A stretch of 8,131 bases of DNA, taken from the NCBI GenBank assembly GCA_028275005.1, contig JAQCNN010000029.1, positions 1 through 8,131 of the forward strand, given 5' to 3'. The position numbers were made by a program, and so were the translations under genes. Positions 6,560 through 8,131 of this stretch are shown piece after piece; position 1 is the first letter of the stretch, and each line of letters opens with the position of its first letter. The notes under the pieces are model-generated. The model saw only the letters and a program-made list of their open reading frames with translations. It did no database searches and was not told where the DNA came from. Source of the DNA: Salinirussus sp. (GTDB lineage: Archaea > Halobacteriota > Halobacteria > Halobacteriales > Haloarculaceae).

Positions 6560-6907
6560 CTAGTACACCCGCGTTCCGTCGGGCACGGACCGCTCCGGCT
6601 GAAGGTGGACAACGTCGGCGTCGGCGTCGTCGACACCCACCACGAGACACTGGCTCTCGAAGCCCGCGATGTTCACCGTCCCCAGGTTGACGACCGCAAC
6701 CACCTGTTGTCCCTCCAACTCGGCCCGGCTGTAGTTGTCGGTCAGCCCCGCCGCCGACTGCCGGCGTTCCTCGCCAAAGTCGACCTCCAGCTTGTAGACG
6801 TCCTTTCGTGCCTCCGGGAATTCCTCGGCCGACCGGACAGTCCCGACGCGCATCTCCACGTCCGCCAGGAACTGTTCGGGGTCGATGTCGGGTTCGTCGA
6901 TGCCCAT
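6560..6907 (-). CDS. CsaA-like tRNA-binding OB-fold protein
   Basis: A 115-residue, single-domain protein of the tRNA-binding (CsaA / C-terminal MetRS-like) OB-fold family. Family features are clear along its length: MRVGTVRSAEEFPEARK at 19-35, YKLEVDFG at 38-45, RQSAAGLTDNY at 49-59, LEGQQVVAVVNL at 64-75, IAGFESQCLVVG at 80-91 and VPDGTRVY at 108-115. Bacterial CsaA is described as a chaperone with export-related activity and as binding tRNA; which role applies in an archaeon is unknown. ATG 6907 is preferred because the family's first helix begins soon after it. A GTG at 6961 would add 18 residues (MPAGGNRRTQ...) that look non-coding. I see neither a good TATA element nor a Shine-Dalgarno site upstream. 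It converges with the GCS2-like gene across 39 bases. Confidence 0.85.
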   Translation of the reverse strand: MGIDEPDIDPEQFLADVEMRVGTVRSAEEFPEARKDVYKLEVDFGEERRQSAAGLTDNYSRAELEGQQVVAVVNLGTVNIAGFESQCLVVGVDDADADVVHLQPERSVPDGTRVY

Positions 6908-7088
6908 GCCGGCCGAGGGAGCCCCGGGGGCTTGTGTGCGGCGGTTGCCGCCGGCGGGCACGGGTGTGGACTGTCGCTACCCCGGCGTCACCGTCGCCGG
7001 CGGTGGTGCAGGGCACCCGGTCGACTCCCGCCCCGGCGCCAAGCGGGGTACGAGCGGCGTGTGAACGGTTGCGATAGCCCAGTTTGGC

Positions 7089-8084
7089 TCAGAACCGGAA
7101 GATGGCGCTGAAGTGGTTGACGTGCCACGGCCCGGGGTAGACCCCCCAGGTCTGGTCGTCGTAGTGGTAGGCGCCGACGAAGTGGATCTCGTCCTCCTCG
7201 CGGAGGTCGTTGGCGATTCGACTCAGGTCCTCATTTTCCTGTTCGTAGTCCTCAGGGTCGCCCACGAACGGCACGGGACCGTCCTCGACCGGGTCGTCGA
7301 TGTCCTCGCCTTCGAGCGGCCGGAAGCCGGGTACGCCGGACAGTTCCCCGCCCTCGGTGAAGACGTGGATGTCGCCGTTGCCCTGCGCGTTGACTGTAAA
7401 GTCGTTCTCGGAGTCGTCGTCGTTGCCGAACTTCTGCCCGAGGTTGTGGAAGCCGACGAGGCCATTGCCGGCGGGCGTGACGAACGAGTCGCCGGGGCCG
7501 AGGCCGCTGTCATCGCTCAGCGCGGCGAATTTCACGACCCAGATAGTGTACTGGCCGTTCGGAATGCCGTTATTGACGCTGATGTTGACACGAGTTCCTG
7601 TTTCGTCGCCACTGCCCTCGTCTTTCCCGTTGCTGTTCTCATTCCCGTTGTCGGGCTTGACCCCACCAACTGTTGCCTGTCCACCGACCGCACTGTACTC
7701 GCCCCAGGTGATCGGTTCCCAGGAGCCCTTGTACCCCGCCTCGCGGTCGTATTCTGCGGGTGGCTTGACGATCTGGTGTTTGCCGTCGTTCAGCGACCGG
7801 GACAGTTCCGAGTCGTACTCCTCGGAACCCTCGATGATCTCGTTCAGTGGAATCGACACCGGGCCCGGGTCGAACAGCAGCGTGTCGTCGTCGAATGGTG
7901 GTTTACCGTCTTGGGCATTCGTGATGAAGTTCGGGTTCGGCAGGACACTGATATCGGCCGTCGCCTGGGTGCCGTTGTCATTCCCGTGCCCGTTTCCGTT
8001 GCCGTTCTTTGCGCTCGCGGGGACACTCGACAGGCCGGCGAAACTGGCTGTTCCCAGCAGCCCAAGTGCCCGTCGGCGCGACAT
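7089..8084 (-). CDS. Tat-exported secreted protein of unknown function
   Basis: I do not recognise the family. From ATG 8084 the 331 residues open with a twin-arginine signal (SRRRALGLLG at 2-11, a hydrophobic stretch, then the cleavage-like PASA ending at residue 25), so the protein should be folded inside the cell and exported by Tat. There is no lipobox Cys, C-terminal membrane anchor or further membrane segment, suggesting release. The mature part is very acidic, with an Asn/Gly-rich run at 27-38 and an Asn/Gly/Asp/Glu-rich linker at 145-163. It ends in a Trp/His-rich segment, HFVGAYHYDDQTWGVYPG then WHVNHF, with His301, 307, 321 and 324. VNNGIPNGQYTIWVVKF (170-186) looks like beta strands of a beta-sandwich. 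The frame is open upstream to the window edge (peptide DESQPDGRRVESLSN), so the true start may lie outside; no promoter is seen before 8084. Base composition is less GC-rich than its neighbours. Confidence 0.8.
   Translation of the reverse strand: MSRRRALGLLGTASFAGLSSVPASAKNGNGNGHGNDNGTQATADISVLPNPNFITNAQDGKPPFDDDTLLFDPGPVSIPLNEIIEGSEEYDSELSRSLNDGKHQIVKPPAEYDREAGYKGSWEPITWGEYSAVGGQATVGGVKPDNGNENSNGKDEGSGDETGTRVNISVNNGIPNGQYTIWVVKFAALSDDSGLGPGDSFVTPAGNGLVGFHNLGQKFGNDDDSENDFTVNAQGNGDIHVFTEGGELSGVPGFRPLEGEDIDDPVEDGPVPFVGDPEDYEQENEDLSRIANDLREEDEIHFVGAYHYDDQTWGVYPGPWHVNHFSAIFRF
7596..7652 (-). repeat. Low-complexity Asn/Gly/acidic linker within the Tat protein gene
   Basis: This stretch encodes residues 145-163, built almost only from Asn, Gly, Glu, Asp, Ser and Lys. 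It probably forms a flexible hydrophilic linker between two beta-rich parts of the secreted protein and is locally less GC-rich than the rest of the window. Confidence 0.5.
7971..8006 (-). repeat. Degenerate six-base tandem repeat encoding an Asn-Gly run
   Basis: Imperfect copies of a six-base unit (Asn-Gly codon pairs, AAC/AAT plus GGC/GGG/GGA) encode residues 27-38 directly after the signal-peptide cleavage site. Such repeats can change copy number by slippage; in the protein the run should be a flexible N-terminal spacer. Confidence 0.5.
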
Positions 8085-8131
8085 GTTCGAGAGCGATTCG
8101 ACTCGTCGTCCGTCTGGCTGTGACTCGTCTT

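Noticed and set aside
6908..7088. Possible small gene between the CsaA-like and Tat protein genes
   Set aside because: Frames here are Arg/Pro-rich with no start signals or recognisable protein; I see no RNA structure either.
7113..8123. 336-residue plus-strand open frame over the Tat protein gene
   Set aside because: It is a Val-rich mirror frame caused by GAC/GTC codon symmetry; the minus strand has a convincing signal peptide and acidic composition.

Overview
The window comes from a halophilic archaeon (class Halobacteria). The DNA is strongly GC-rich, especially at third codon positions, which produces long empty open frames on the opposite strands. The proteins are rich in Asp and Glu and poor in Lys, as expected of a high-salt cytoplasm. 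Several genes have an archaeal TATA-like element about 26-29 bases before the start codon and little or no leader, which is also typical. I cannot name the genus from sequence alone.

Layout, left to right. (1) 1-941, minus: a carotenoid cleavage oxygenase (RPE65/CCD family), cut by the left edge, with three of its four iron-binding histidines visible. (2) 1084-2421, plus: a complete soluble cytochrome P450, divergent from (1) across 142 bases. (3) 2452-3093, minus: a small alpha/beta hydrolase of the phospholipase/carboxylesterase type, convergent with the P450 (30-base gap). (4) 3325-4863, plus: an ATP-type phosphoenolpyruvate carboxykinase with divergent motifs. It is divergent from (3) across 231 bases that hold TATA-like elements and an inverted repeat. 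(5) 4991-6520, plus: a glutamate-cysteine-ligase-like (GCS2) protein of unknown substrate, separated from (4) by a probable terminator and preceded by a clear Shine-Dalgarno sequence. (6) 6560-6907, minus: a small CsaA-like tRNA-binding-fold protein. (7) 7089-8084 or beyond, minus: a Tat-exported, Asp/Asn/Gly-rich secreted protein of unknown function, visibly less GC-rich than the rest. Its frame stays open to the right edge. The 181 bases between (6) and (7) hold no gene, RNA or promoter that I can recognise.

How the genes work together. Most neighbours face toward or away from each other, so this looks like a set of single-gene transcription units rather than an operon. The pair most likely to be functionally linked is the carotenoid oxygenase and the P450, which share one promoter region and could act in sequence on carotenoid-derived aldehydes. 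That is inference. PEP carboxykinase is central metabolism (gluconeogenesis). The GCS2-like enzyme and the secreted protein are the real unknowns. I saw no defence system, CRISPR array, mobile element, tRNA or rRNA.
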